Shown here piece by piece: positions 33,674 to 42,861 of a stretch of 64,000 bases of DNA; within the stretch, counting starts at the first letter, position 1, and each line of letters opens with the position of its first letter. A program made the translations under genes and the position numbers. The stretch comes from Bacteroidales bacterium (GTDB lineage Bacteria > Bacteroidota > Bacteroidia > Bacteroidales > VadinHA17): positions 1-64,000 of the forward strand of contig JAIPBU010000001.1 in the NCBI GenBank assembly GCA_021738535.1, written 5' to 3'. Below the pieces are notes generated by a model. The model was given only the letters and a program-made list of their open reading frames with translations. It had not been told where the DNA came from and did not search any database.

Positions 33674-34831
33674 TTAATTACTTGTTGCCCTTTTTAATCT
33701 TCTCCTGATATTAGCCTGTATGATATAGTAGTCGATCAGTGGCGCAAATACGTTCATAAAGAGTATTGCCAGGAACACCCCTTCAGGGAAGGCCGGGTTA
33801 AGCACCCTGATCAGGATTGACAGTACACCAATCATAAAACCGTAGATCCATTTTCCCGTTTCTGTCTGGCTTCCGCTTACGGGATCCGTTGCCATAAATA
33901 CTGCTCCAAAAGCAAATCCACCCATTATAAGGTGCTGATATGCAGGTATCTCCATAAATGGATTAACGGCAAAGGCATTAAGCAATAATCCCATTCCCAG
34001 TCCACCGGCAAAAGCACTGACTATTATTTTCCAGCTACCCACACCGGTATAGATTAGGATAAGCGCACCAATCAGTATGGCTGCTGTTGATGTTTCTCCT
34101 ACCGAGCCCGGTATCGTACCAAGGAACATATTCATAACCGAGGGCATGCTGTCAGTTTCATAAAGGGCGGCCTGTGCAAGTGGTGTTGCACCTGAAAAAG
34201 TGTCTGCCACACCTTCTCCGTTAACCAGGTTTGCTATCCATACCTTGTCTCCCGACATCCATTTGGGGTAACTGAAGAAAAGGAAGGCCCTTGCCACCAG
34301 GGCAGGATTAAGAATATTCATCCCGGTACCCCCGAATACTTCCTTACCGATAATAACCGCGAACACAACCGCCAGGGCAAGCTGCCACAGCGGAACATCA
34401 ACGGGTACTATAAGAGGTATTAAAAGGCCGGTAACAAAGTACCCCTCGTTAACCTCATGGCCTCTTATCTGTGCAAAAATGATCTCTATACCCAGGCCAA
34501 CAATATAACTTACCAGCAGCAGAGGCAGGAATTTCAGAAACCCGAACCATACCATTTCCCAGAAGCCTGCTTCAACATTTATCGACTGGTAGTATTGTAA
34601 TCCTATGTTATATATTCCGAACAGCATTGCAGGAATAAGGGCTATCCATACTGTAATCATGACTCTTTTCATATCCACACCATCACGTATGTGTGAGCCC
34701 CTGGAAGTAACCCTGTCGGGCACAAAGATCAGCACCTCTATTGCATCAAAAAGGGAATGCAGTTTTTCCAGCTTCCCTCCTTTTTCGAAATGAGGCTTGA
34801 TCTTGTCAATTTGTTTTCTTAATGCTTTCAT
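33674..34831 (-). CDS. nqrB: Na+-NQR subunit B
   Basis: A 385-residue membrane subunit with about ten helices and the covalent FMN site DTFSGATPLAQA (SGAT). It carries the quinone-reducing part and much of the sodium path. Menaquinone, made by the mqn genes at 60858-62359, is the likely acceptor. Confidence 0.93.
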   Translation of the reverse strand: MKALRKQIDKIKPHFEKGGKLEKLHSLFDAIEVLIFVPDRVTSRGSHIRDGVDMKRVMITVWIALIPAMLFGIYNIGLQYYQSINVEAGFWEMVWFGFLKFLPLLLVSYIVGLGIEIIFAQIRGHEVNEGYFVTGLLIPLIVPVDVPLWQLALAVVFAVIIGKEVFGGTGMNILNPALVARAFLFFSYPKWMSGDKVWIANLVNGEGVADTFSGATPLAQAALYETDSMPSVMNMFLGTIPGSVGETSTAAILIGALILIYTGVGSWKIIVSAFAGGLGMGLLLNAFAVNPFMEIPAYQHLIMGGFAFGAVFMATDPVSGSQTETGKWIYGFMIGVLSILIRVLNPAFPEGVFLAILFMNVFAPLIDYYIIQANIRRRLKRATSN

Positions 34832-34854
34832 TATTAAGATAATACTTTTTATGT

Positions 34855-36204
34855 TTAACTCATCTCCCTGATCATCTCATCAAGGCCTTTACGAATTATT
34901 GACTGTATTTCAATTTTCGAGGGACATATATATTCACAAAGGGCAAAGTCCTCTTCGGCCACTTCATAAATACCCAGCTGTTCCATCTTGTCGATATCAT
35001 CAATAAGTATGGCTTTCAGTAATTGCATCGGGTAAACGTCCATTGGCAGCACCTTCTCGTATTCACCCGTTATGACAAATGCCCTCTCTCCCCCATGCAT
35101 GTTTGTGTCAAGACGATACTTTTTCTTAGGCATCAGCCAGGTGGGGAAAGTACGTGAAAAGCTGAACTTCTTAAAGCCCGGCGTAATCCAACCAAAAAAC
35201 TCGTAATAATCGCCTTCGGGAATAACACTGATGGTTGAGTCATAATAACCCAGGAACCCGTCAGCTGCTATTTTCTGCCCTGTAAGTACATTACCGCTGA
35301 TGTACCTTACATTGTCTGAAAGAATATTACCTTTTGTAATGGTATCAATGCAGGCACCCGTCCGTGTACGATGATATCTTGGCTTCTCTACTTCTGAACC
35401 GGCAAGAGCAACAATTTTATCAGGGGCATATCTGCCTTCATTGAACAATTTCCCTATTGAGACAATATCCTGCAGGTTAATATACCATACTACCTCACCT
35501 TTATTTACCGGGTCCAGGTGGTGTATCTGTATGCCCACATTCCCGGCAGGATGCGGTCCCGAAAAGTAGCTGATCTCAACCCCGGGAGTCTTCTTCAGGG
35601 TGGAAGAGCTTGAATTGGCCGCCAGGTTAAGAAATACCTTACCCTCTGTCAGCTTACGAAGGACCTTTATCCCTGTCTGGTAATCCTCCTCCGGCATCAG
35701 TTCTATTATATAATCAAGGTCTGCAGCAATGGGTGCCGTATCAAAACCACTGATAAAAATCGACTTGGGAGTATCTTCAGGATTTGCTACCACGTGGTAA
35801 GGTCTCTGCCTTACAGCCGGCCACATACCGGATACAAGCAGTTTCTTTTTAATGTCCCCCGCATCCATTTTTTCAGGGTCTGATTTCCCGAAATCTTCGT
35901 AATCATCACCTTTTGCATCGATTACAACTTCCAGTATGCGCCTTCTCTCTCCTCTTACCACATCACGAACTATTCCGCTTACCGGGGCCGTAAACTTTAT
36001 ATCCTCATTCTTCTTATCCCAGAAAAGACATGTACCGGCCTTTACCTCCTCACCGGGCTTAACACACATCTTGGGAAACAGACCCGGGAAGTCCACCGGC
36101 TTTACCGCATACCGGCCAGGTTGCTCCTCGGGTATCAGGATTTTGTCGGGCTTACCCTTAAGCCTGATATTAAGTCCTTTACGTATCTTAATTTGTTTGG
36201 ACAT
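34855..36204 (-). CDS. nqrA: Na+-NQR subunit A
   Basis: A 449-residue cytosolic-side subunit, first gene of the operon. IRKGLNIRLKGKPD, FPGLFPKMCVKPGEEVKAG and the C-terminal CEYICPSKIEIQ match the family. A -7 box lies just upstream of its start. Confidence 0.93.
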   Translation of the reverse strand: MSKQIKIRKGLNIRLKGKPDKILIPEEQPGRYAVKPVDFPGLFPKMCVKPGEEVKAGTCLFWDKKNEDIKFTAPVSGIVRDVVRGERRRILEVVIDAKGDDYEDFGKSDPEKMDAGDIKKKLLVSGMWPAVRQRPYHVVANPEDTPKSIFISGFDTAPIAADLDYIIELMPEEDYQTGIKVLRKLTEGKVFLNLAANSSSSTLKKTPGVEISYFSGPHPAGNVGIQIHHLDPVNKGEVVWYINLQDIVSIGKLFNEGRYAPDKIVALAGSEVEKPRYHRTRTGACIDTITKGNILSDNVRYISGNVLTGQKIAADGFLGYYDSTISVIPEGDYYEFFGWITPGFKKFSFSRTFPTWLMPKKKYRLDTNMHGGERAFVITGEYEKVLPMDVYPMQLLKAILIDDIDKMEQLGIYEVAEEDFALCEYICPSKIEIQSIIRKGLDEMIREMS

Positions 36205-36235
36205 ACAGATATATTTATTATTATAACAATGATTG

Positions 36236-36243
36236 CAAAAGTA
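36236..36243 (-). promoter_or_regulatory. -7 promoter box of nqr
   Basis: CAAAAGTA on the plus strand is TACTTTTG on the coding strand, a full TAnnTTTG match, 32 bases before nqrA. No -33 TTG at exactly the usual spacing. No gene is seen between here and the peptidase gene. Confidence 0.5.
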
Positions 36244-36465
36244 GCCTTATGTGAAACAATTAACACAAAATAATGACAAATATCATCATTTGCAAGCTCG
36301 TGACAAAATTAGATTTCAGCCGGCTTGAAAGTACTGCTATAAAACATATTTTTCAATGATACGGCTTATAAATTTTTATGAGTCGCACGAGCCGGATAAC
36401 CGTTCAAACAACAGTTCTTACTTATTTAGCCCGGCGGCTTGGTTACTTCCGCCTGCCTGCCACTC

Positions 36466-37425
36466 CTACCTCAGAGAGTAAATATTCCTGTTAACCAGCA
36501 GGGCAACAGATACAGCTGTTACTTCACGGCAATAATTAAAATTACAATTTTCAATACGGTCATTCAGGGAGTGGTAATCTGGATCGGGGTCATCTTTAAA
36601 AAAAAACAATGACGGGTACCCGTATCTTGAAAAATTGTAGCTGTCGCTGTATTGATTCAGTTCATTATCATTATAGGTATTCAGGGAAGTATATTCTGAT
36701 GCCAGTATTTCAGCATCAGACAATAAGGCCTCTGAATTATCATAATTCATTATGTTAACCCACCAGTTGTACTCACTTGATGCTGTTTCAAAGGCTATCA
36801 TATCATTATTCAGCATAAACTTAATCTTAGCAGATTCGGCTGAGGCTTTCCGGCAATAATCAAGACTGCCGTACAGGCCCAGTTCTTCTGCTCCAAATGC
36901 TATGAATACAACAGATCCTTCTGGCTCAAATGCACTATCTTTCATTACCCTGGCTGTTTCAAGCATGGCAGCAACACCACTGGCATTATCATGTGCCCCG
37001 GGAGCTTCAGAGAAAGGATCACCCTCGCTGCCGCTCAGTATACTGTCGTAATGCCCGCCCATGATTGAAAGAGAATCCGGGTATACGCTTCCTTCCAGTA
37101 CGGCAATGACATTATACTGCCACAGGCTGTAGTCCACATCCCTGTATGTCACTTCCAGGAAAAAAGAGTCCAGCCTGGCATTACCATAACCGAAGCTCAT
37201 AAACTTATCCCTGAGGGAGATAGCCACCTCTCTCCTGTTACCGGCCAGGCAAAACCTGGTACCCATATCCTGCAGCCATTCTACATATGAATAAAGGCTG
37301 TCAGCACTTAGATCACTGATTAACTCTGTTGCAATATCGTCCCTCCTGTCCTCAAGGCTCAGCTTTTCAGAGCAGGAAGAAAAAAATAGCAGGATGGGAA
37401 ATAGCAGTATAGCAGGTTTTGTCAT
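36466..37425 (-). CDS. M28 family zinc peptidase lipoprotein
   Basis: A 319-residue lipoprotein (lipobox FFSSC). Metal ligands can be read in order: IMGGHYDS, GAHDNASGVAAM, IAFGAEELGLYGS, LNNDMIA, and a final His in DPDYHSLNDR. These are the M28 set, so it is likely an aminopeptidase in the envelope that trims peptides. Apparently transcribed alone. Confidence 0.83.
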   Translation of the reverse strand: MTKPAILLFPILLFFSSCSEKLSLEDRRDDIATELISDLSADSLYSYVEWLQDMGTRFCLAGNRREVAISLRDKFMSFGYGNARLDSFFLEVTYRDVDYSLWQYNVIAVLEGSVYPDSLSIMGGHYDSILSGSEGDPFSEAPGAHDNASGVAAMLETARVMKDSAFEPEGSVVFIAFGAEELGLYGSLDYCRKASAESAKIKFMLNNDMIAFETASSEYNWWVNIMNYDNSEALLSDAEILASEYTSLNTYNDNELNQYSDSYNFSRYGYPSLFFFKDDPDPDYHSLNDRIENCNFNYCREVTAVSVALLVNRNIYSLR

Positions 37426-37524
37426 AGATGCTTATTTTGTGTGATAAATATAATAGGAAAAAAATCTTAAATCGTTAATCTTAATTCTTCTTTCCTTTCC
37501 TCTCTTTGCTTGTACACCCGGAGA

Positions 37525-37554
37525 TTGGGTATTTATACAAAATCCTTACTTTTG
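37525..37554 (+). promoter_or_regulatory. promoter of the T9SS plug gene
   Basis: TTG at 37525-37527, 19-base spacer, TACTTTTG at 37547-37554: a full Bacteroidota promoter match. Start of transcription near 37559, about 33 bases before the ATG. Confidence 0.7.
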
Positions 37555-37591
37555 ACGTTATATTACCAGTACTTTAAAGAAATTCTTTGCA

Positions 37592-38848
37592 ATGAGGGAA
37601 ATAATAATTACAATATTCTTATTTCTTCCCCCGGTGCTCGCAGCACAGAATGAGCCCGGCGACATACCGGAAGGAACCGTGAAATCAGTAAAACTGCACC
37701 GTATGGAGTGGAATCTGTCCTACCCTGTCATTTCACAGGGAAGCGACCAGAAGCTGATACTCCATTTTGATTTGCTGGGACAGGATATTGAAACATATTA
37801 TTATAGTTTTATTCATTGTGATAAGGACTGGAATCCCAGCGGGCTCAATGAATCAGAATTTATTACAGGATTCTTTGAAAACCAGCTGGATGAATATGAT
37901 ATGTCCTTTAATACTACTGTTAACTATATCCATTACAGCCTTATATTCCCGAATCAGGACATCTCATTTAAGATATCAGGTAATTATATTATTAAGGTAT
38001 ACCCCTTTGGTGAACCCGGTAACCCGGTGGTGGTAAAAAGGTTTATGGTAAGTGAAAATCGTGCATCCGTCAGCACTGAGCTGCAAAGATCAAAGCTAAG
38101 CAGCCAGTATATTACGGGACAACAGGTCGACTTCTCGGTAGATCACTCCTCCCTGAACATACACGATGCATATAATACCGTTTTCAGCACAGTGCTGCAG
38201 AACGGCAGATGGGACAATGCCCGCAGGAACCTTAAGCCCGACTTCACAGGCAACTATACTCTTGAATATAACGGGCTGTCAGATATGAATATTTTCCCGG
38301 GGGGTAGTGAATACAGGTATTTTGATATTAAGAGTCTACGCTACCAGAGCGAATACATCAGGGAGATAGAAAATATATACGGAACCTACCATGTGCGCTT
38401 AAAGCAGTCAGAAAACAGGGCAGCGAGGCAATATTTTTACCTGCAGGACTTCAACGGGAAATACTATATAGCCCACCAGGAAGGCATTGACCCGCATACT
38501 GACGCCGATTACGCATGGGTTTATTTTACCCTGCCCACTCCTTTCCCAGTTGACGGAGATGTATATATATATGGTGAACTGACAGGCTACCGGATGGATG
38601 AATCAAGCAGGATGGCTTATAATAATAAGACCCATTCTTATGAACGCAGCCTGCTGCTAAAGCAGGGATGGTATAATTATATGTATGCAAGCCCTGCAAA
38701 GGTTGAGTCCTTATCCGTGTTCACCGAGTTTGAGGGCAATCATTATGAAACCGAGAACGATTACCTGGTACTAGTTTATTACCGGGATCCGAACAGTCGC
38801 TACGACAGGTTGATAGGACACACAATCGCAAACACACTAAACGACTGA
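37592..38848 (+). CDS. type IX secretion system plug protein (DUF5103)
   Basis: A 418-residue periplasmic protein with a signal peptide (MREIIITIFLFLPPVLAAQN). It matches DUF5103, now known as the T9SS plug family: Plug closes the SprA translocon from the periplasm when idle. Landmarks are YYYSFIHCDKDWNPSGLNES and PNQDISFKISGNYIIKVYP. It has its own promoter and no T9SS neighbours. It supports the presence of a working T9SS, as do the sorting domain at 1052-2479 and PorP/SprF at 55286-56281. Confidence 0.82.
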   Translation: MREIIITIFLFLPPVLAAQNEPGDIPEGTVKSVKLHRMEWNLSYPVISQGSDQKLILHFDLLGQDIETYYYSFIHCDKDWNPSGLNESEFITGFFENQLDEYDMSFNTTVNYIHYSLIFPNQDISFKISGNYIIKVYPFGEPGNPVVVKRFMVSENRASVSTELQRSKLSSQYITGQQVDFSVDHSSLNIHDAYNTVFSTVLQNGRWDNARRNLKPDFTGNYTLEYNGLSDMNIFPGGSEYRYFDIKSLRYQSEYIREIENIYGTYHVRLKQSENRAARQYFYLQDFNGKYYIAHQEGIDPHTDADYAWVYFTLPTPFPVDGDVYIYGELTGYRMDESSRMAYNNKTHSYERSLLLKQGWYNYMYASPAKVESLSVFTEFEGNHYETENDYLVLVYYRDPNSRYDRLIGHTIANTLND

Positions 38849-38855
38849 GAAGTGA

Positions 38856-39368
38856 TCAGTGTTTTTTATGAACGTCAACACCATATTGCATGTAAATGCA
38901 GTGCTGCAAGGTTTTAAGTATTTCCGACATATATTCCCTGACTGCCCTGGCAGAACCTGGAAGTGTATAGACAAGGCTCTTATTCATAACACCGGCCACT
39001 GAACGACTGAGCAGGGCATTTGGTTTTTCAGCCCCGTACTTTAAACGTATATTATCCATTATCCCGGGTATTTCCATATCAAGCATACCTGTTACCACAT
39101 CCACTGTAATATCCCTGGGGCCAATACCGGTGCCGCCGGTAGTGATTATTATATTTGAATTCTGTGAAGATTCATTAAGGATCTGCCTCAGCCTGCCTTT
39201 ATCATCGGGTATAATATGTTTCCCTGTTTTAAGGGGCCAGCCGATTTCACGAAAATAATCACCAAGCAATTCCTCAACCAAAGGACCGCTAAGGTCATCA
39301 TATTCACCAGAGGCAGCCCTGTCTGACAGTGTAATAATATCTGCTTTGTATTGAACGGGAAGTTCCAT
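38856..39368 (-). CDS. mogA: molybdopterin adenylyltransferase MogA/MoaB-type
   Basis: A 170-residue protein. ITLSDRAASGEYDDLSGP, IITTGGTGIGPRDITVD and LPGSARAVREYM are MogA/MoaB landmarks. It adenylates molybdopterin before metal insertion. It overlaps the moaC stop/start by one base and is the last gene of the Mo/W operon. A weak stem (ACTGA/TCAGT, then T6) at its 3' end may terminate the facing plug gene. Confidence 0.85.
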   Translation of the reverse strand: MELPVQYKADIITLSDRAASGEYDDLSGPLVEELLGDYFREIGWPLKTGKHIIPDDKGRLRQILNESSQNSNIIITTGGTGIGPRDITVDVVTGMLDMEIPGIMDNIRLKYGAEKPNALLSRSVAGVMNKSLVYTLPGSARAVREYMSEILKTLQHCIYMQYGVDVHKKH

Positions 39369-39814
39369 TATTCTTTATTTTTTTCAATAAGATATATATC
39401 AGTAATAACCATGTTTTTATCTACTGCCTTACACATATCATATACGGTAAGTAAAGCTACTGATACTGCGGTCAGTGCTTCCATCTCAACACCCGTCCGG
39501 CCCATGCATCTTGCTTCACTCTCAACCTCTACTCCACCCTCAGTAAGTATTGCTGTTACAGAAATTTTATTCAGGCTGATATTATGGCACAGCGGGATAA
39601 GGTCCCATGTTTTTTTTGCTGCCTGCACACCGGCAATTTCTGCTGTTGCAATGACATCCCCCTTTTTCATTTCGTTCTTCCTTATCAGCTCAACTGCCCG
39701 GGCAGAAAGCCTGATCGATCCGGCTGCACGTGCTGTACGAAAACTGTCGGGTTTATCGCCTACGTCTACCATACGTGCACGTCCCCTGCTGTCTGTATGT
39801 GATAGTTCATCCAT
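39368..39814 (-). CDS. moaC: cyclic pyranopterin monophosphate synthase MoaC
   Basis: A 148-residue enzyme from the ATG at 39814 (the frame runs further upstream into an A-rich repeat). SHTDSRGRARMVDVGDKP, AGVQAAKKTWDLIPLCHNIS and CMGRTGVEMEALTAVSVALL are MoaC blocks. It turns the MoaA product into cPMP. Confidence 0.9.
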   Translation of the reverse strand: MDELSHTDSRGRARMVDVGDKPDSFRTARAAGSIRLSARAVELIRKNEMKKGDVIATAEIAGVQAAKKTWDLIPLCHNISLNKISVTAILTEGGVEVESEARCMGRTGVEMEALTAVSVALLTVYDMCKAVDKNMVITDIYLIEKNKE

Positions 39815-39818
39815 TGTA

Positions 39819-39847
39819 TAAAGATAAAAGACAAAAGGCAAAAGATG
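39819..39847. repeat. A-rich AAAGATAAAAGACAAAAGG repeat
   Basis: Second copy of the element at 7611-7666, just upstream of the moaC start. Confidence 0.7.
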
Positions 39848-39851
39848 GTAT

Positions 39852-40652
39852 TCAGCCTCCTATATTATAAAAATGCCCGTTGTGGTTTGAGGTGCCACAG
39901 GCCGGCTTGTTCTCCACAGCCTTCCTTATTGCCTCCTCGTTACCCAGCTCCCGGACATCATATTCAAGGTCACTGAAAAGACATGGTTTAACCTTTCCAT
40001 TTGCAGTAAGTCTTATCCTGTTACATTTAGCACAGTTGCCTCCCTCGCCTCCTTCAACAACATTAAACTCGCCCCGTTCAAGGTCCATCTCCTTAATGTA
40101 CCTTATCTCCAGGCCTTTTTTATCAGCGTACTCGCTTACCATTTTTGCATCGGGTTCATTTTTTGAATGCTTAACAACACAATTGATCCTGACCGGGGTA
40201 AGACCATTCTTTATTGCTGCATCAATCCCGGCAAGGGTATCATTTAGCTTGCCTCCCCTTGTTATCCAGCTGAACTTAAAAGGATCCATACTGTCGAGGC
40301 TTACATTAACCCTTTTAAGACCTGCTGTTTCCAGTTTCTGTGCATATTTGGACAGCAATGTTCCATTAGTCGTCATAGCAAGGTCTTTAATCCCTTCGAT
40401 ACCGGACAGCATAGCAACCAGGGCCGGAAGATCCTTTCGTACAAGTGGCTCACCTCCTGTCAGTCTCACCTTGTCCACACCCATACTTACTGCCTGCCGT
40501 GTAAATTCTGCTATTTCATCATAACTCAGGATATCATTATGCCCCAGCAGTTTTATTCCTTCTGCGGGCATACAATAGCGGCAGCGGAGGTTGCACCTGT
40601 CAGTAACCGATATCCTGAGGTAATTAATTCTCCTGTTATATCTGTCGAACAT
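39852..40652 (-). CDS. moaA: compact GTP 3',8-cyclase MoaA
   Basis: A 266-residue radical-SAM enzyme. CNLRCRYCMP carries the CxxxCxxC SAM cluster; LTGGEPLVRKDL and VNVSLDSMDP follow. The second 4Fe-4S set is CAKC plus Cys in KPCLF, and it ends in the family's NIGG. E. coli MoaA is about 330 residues; the stretch between the core and the second cluster, RYIKEMDLERGEFNVVEGG, is about 40 residues shorter here. Starts the pterin pathway from GTP. Overlaps moeA by 17 bases. Confidence 0.88.
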   Translation of the reverse strand: MFDRYNRRINYLRISVTDRCNLRCRYCMPAEGIKLLGHNDILSYDEIAEFTRQAVSMGVDKVRLTGGEPLVRKDLPALVAMLSGIEGIKDLAMTTNGTLLSKYAQKLETAGLKRVNVSLDSMDPFKFSWITRGGKLNDTLAGIDAAIKNGLTPVRINCVVKHSKNEPDAKMVSEYADKKGLEIRYIKEMDLERGEFNVVEGGEGGNCAKCNRIRLTANGKVKPCLFSDLEYDVRELGNEEAIRKAVENKPACGTSNHNGHFYNIGG

Positions 40653-41808
40653 CTACCAGTTCTCCTTTTTTTAGTTTCGTAAGCCCCACAGGCACCTTCA
40701 TCAGTCCATACGCACCGGGCAATGCATTAATATGTGCTGAGCCGTGATATTCAACCGGTTTAACATTCATATCTTCGGCCAGGCTCACAGGGACAAGAGC
40801 AAGGCGTCTTCCCCTCTTCCTTTCATAATTCTCTGCCAGTTGCATTTTCCTGAAGCCGGCAATATCTATTGCACCCATCGCCCTCTGTATCATTGGCCTG
40901 ACAAACATTTCGAATTGCACGAATGAAGATACCGGGTTCCCGGGCAGACCAAATACAAGGGCATCCTCATGTACACCAAAGGTAGTGGGTTTACCCGGTT
41001 GTACCGCTATCCTGTCAAATAATACTTTCACACCTGCTTTTTCAAAAGCCCCGGGCACAAGATCAAAATCGCCCATGGAAACACCTCCCGTAAGCAAAAC
41101 GATATCACATTCTTCAAGGGCTTTGCTGAGCAGGGTAAATGTACCTGTCTCATCATCTGCAGCAATACCAAAATAGCTGGCATCGGCACCGGCACGAATA
41201 ACCTGGGCGGTCAGCTGGTAGGCATTGCTGTTGCGTATCTGCGACGAAGCCGGTTTCTCACCGGGCTCAACAAGCTCATTACCGGTGCTTATTACTCCAA
41301 CAACAGGCCTGGCTGCTACAGGCACTCTTGCTTTACCGGCAGTTGCCAGCACTGCAATATCCTGCGGCCTGATCAGAATGCCCTTCCTGAGAACAGTGTC
41401 ACCCTTCCTTATATCTTCACCCAGTTTTGCAATATTATCCTTACCTGCTTTCCCCGTAAATTTTACCCTGCCATCCTTTTCCACGGCATCTTCAACCATA
41501 AAAACCCAGTCGGCGCCCGGTGGCATGGCTGCTCCTGTCATGATCTTGGCACACTGCCCTTCACCAACAGTCATGGTAGCGGGAACCCCTGCAGGTATTA
41601 CCTCATTAATAAGCAATTCCCTGTCAAGATCAGCCTTTCTGCATGCATAACCATCAACTGCAGTTTTATTAAAAGGGGGCATATTGATGTCGCTTTTTAT
41701 ATCTTCAGCCAGATAACGTCCCAGCGAACTGACCAGGTCAATATGCTCAATCTTACTTACGGGATTATATTTATTACTTATTGCAAGTGCTTCTTCAAAA
41801 GGTATCAT
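40636..41808 (-). CDS. moeA: molybdopterin molybdenumtransferase MoeA
   Basis: A 390-residue MoeA-type enzyme that inserts Mo (or W) into adenylated molybdopterin. MPPFNKTAVDGYACRKADLD, KIMTGAAMPPGADWV, GVISTGNELVEPGE and LTGGVSMGDFDLV are family blocks. W-using organisms often carry a MoeA version matched to tungstate; this one lies directly behind wtpABC, so tungstate is plausible. Confidence 0.9.
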   Translation of the reverse strand: MIPFEEALAISNKYNPVSKIEHIDLVSSLGRYLAEDIKSDINMPPFNKTAVDGYACRKADLDRELLINEVIPAGVPATMTVGEGQCAKIMTGAAMPPGADWVFMVEDAVEKDGRVKFTGKAGKDNIAKLGEDIRKGDTVLRKGILIRPQDIAVLATAGKARVPVAARPVVGVISTGNELVEPGEKPASSQIRNSNAYQLTAQVIRAGADASYFGIAADDETGTFTLLSKALEECDIVLLTGGVSMGDFDLVPGAFEKAGVKVLFDRIAVQPGKPTTFGVHEDALVFGLPGNPVSSFVQFEMFVRPMIQRAMGAIDIAGFRKMQLAENYERKRGRRLALVPVSLAEDMNVKPVEYHGSAHINALPGAYGLMKVPVGLTKLKKGELVDVRQI

Positions 41809-41823
41809 AATTAATAGCGCAAA

Positions 41824-42861
41824 TTAAATAATTCTAATCTCACCGGGGGGAAGTAGCAAAAATACAAATTGTCCTGTTCTTAAATCGTATTTCTGAACAT
41901 CTTTAGTCTTTAGGAGTACATGATATTTATCACCGGACTCCAGGTAGAGCTCGTAGCCGGTTTCGGCCCTGTTCATCTCCGTTATTCTTGCCCTTATGCA
42001 ATTGTGTTCCCTGAACTCTTCTGTTGATAATTCAACCGCATCGCTCCTTATCATCATAAGCCCCTCATTACCATAGCCATTACTGGCTACATTGTAAGTA
42101 TGGTGGCCTGAGCGTGCATAACACTTATCTTTATCACAGCTAATCTTCACCCTGTAGAAGTTCCTTATACCGGCAAAGCGTGCAACGAATTTATTTACAG
42201 GCTTTGAGAATACCTCATCCGGCTCTCCGGTCTGCATTATTTTCCCGTTATGTATAACTCCCACCCTGTGAGCAAGCCTTACAGCCTCCTGGTAATCGTG
42301 GGTAACGTGCATGATTGTCATACCGGAGGAATTTATTTTTCTTAGCAGGCGCCTGACATCATCTCTCAGGGCTGTATCAATTGAAGCCATTGGCTCATCA
42401 AGGAGAATAATATCAGGTGAGGTAACAAGGGTACGGGCAACGGCAAGTCTCTGCCTTTCACCTCCTGAAAGACCTCCCGGCTTACGGCCAAGCAGGTGGG
42501 TTATATTTACGCTTGCCGCCATCTCCCTGACCTTCCTGTCTGTTTCATCTTTTGGCAACTTCTTTATTTTTAAAGAATAGGCAATATTATTGTAAACATC
42601 AAGGTGAGGAAAAATGGCGAAATCCTGGAATACAATACCTGTTTTCCTGTGCTGTATCTTTTCAGATGTTATGTTCTGTCCATTAAGAAAGATAGAGCCG
42701 CTGTCAGGTCTCCTGAGTCCGGCAATAAGTTCGAGCAACTGTGATTTTCCTGCCCCGGACCTTCCAAGCAGGACAAAATATTCACCCTTGCTGATCTCAA
42801 GATCAATATCCCGAAGTTTAAAATCTCCGTATGTTTTTGATATGTGTTCCAGTCTAAGCAT
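41824..42861 (-). CDS. wtpC: tungstate/molybdate ABC transporter ATPase
   Basis: A 345-residue ATPase. Walker A GRSGAGKSQ, signature LSGGERQRLAVA, Walker B ILLDEPMAS, then a C-terminal regulatory region of about 100 residues (TOBE-like). It is 15 bases from moeA and overlaps the permease gene by 8 bases. Confidence 0.87.
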   Translation of the reverse strand: MLRLEHISKTYGDFKLRDIDLEISKGEYFVLLGRSGAGKSQLLELIAGLRRPDSGSIFLNGQNITSEKIQHRKTGIVFQDFAIFPHLDVYNNIAYSLKIKKLPKDETDRKVREMAASVNITHLLGRKPGGLSGGERQRLAVARTLVTSPDIILLDEPMASIDTALRDDVRRLLRKINSSGMTIMHVTHDYQEAVRLAHRVGVIHNGKIMQTGEPDEVFSKPVNKFVARFAGIRNFYRVKISCDKDKCYARSGHHTYNVASNGYGNEGLMMIRSDAVELSTEEFREHNCIRARITEMNRAETGYELYLESGDKYHVLLKTKDVQKYDLRTGQFVFLLLPPGEIRII

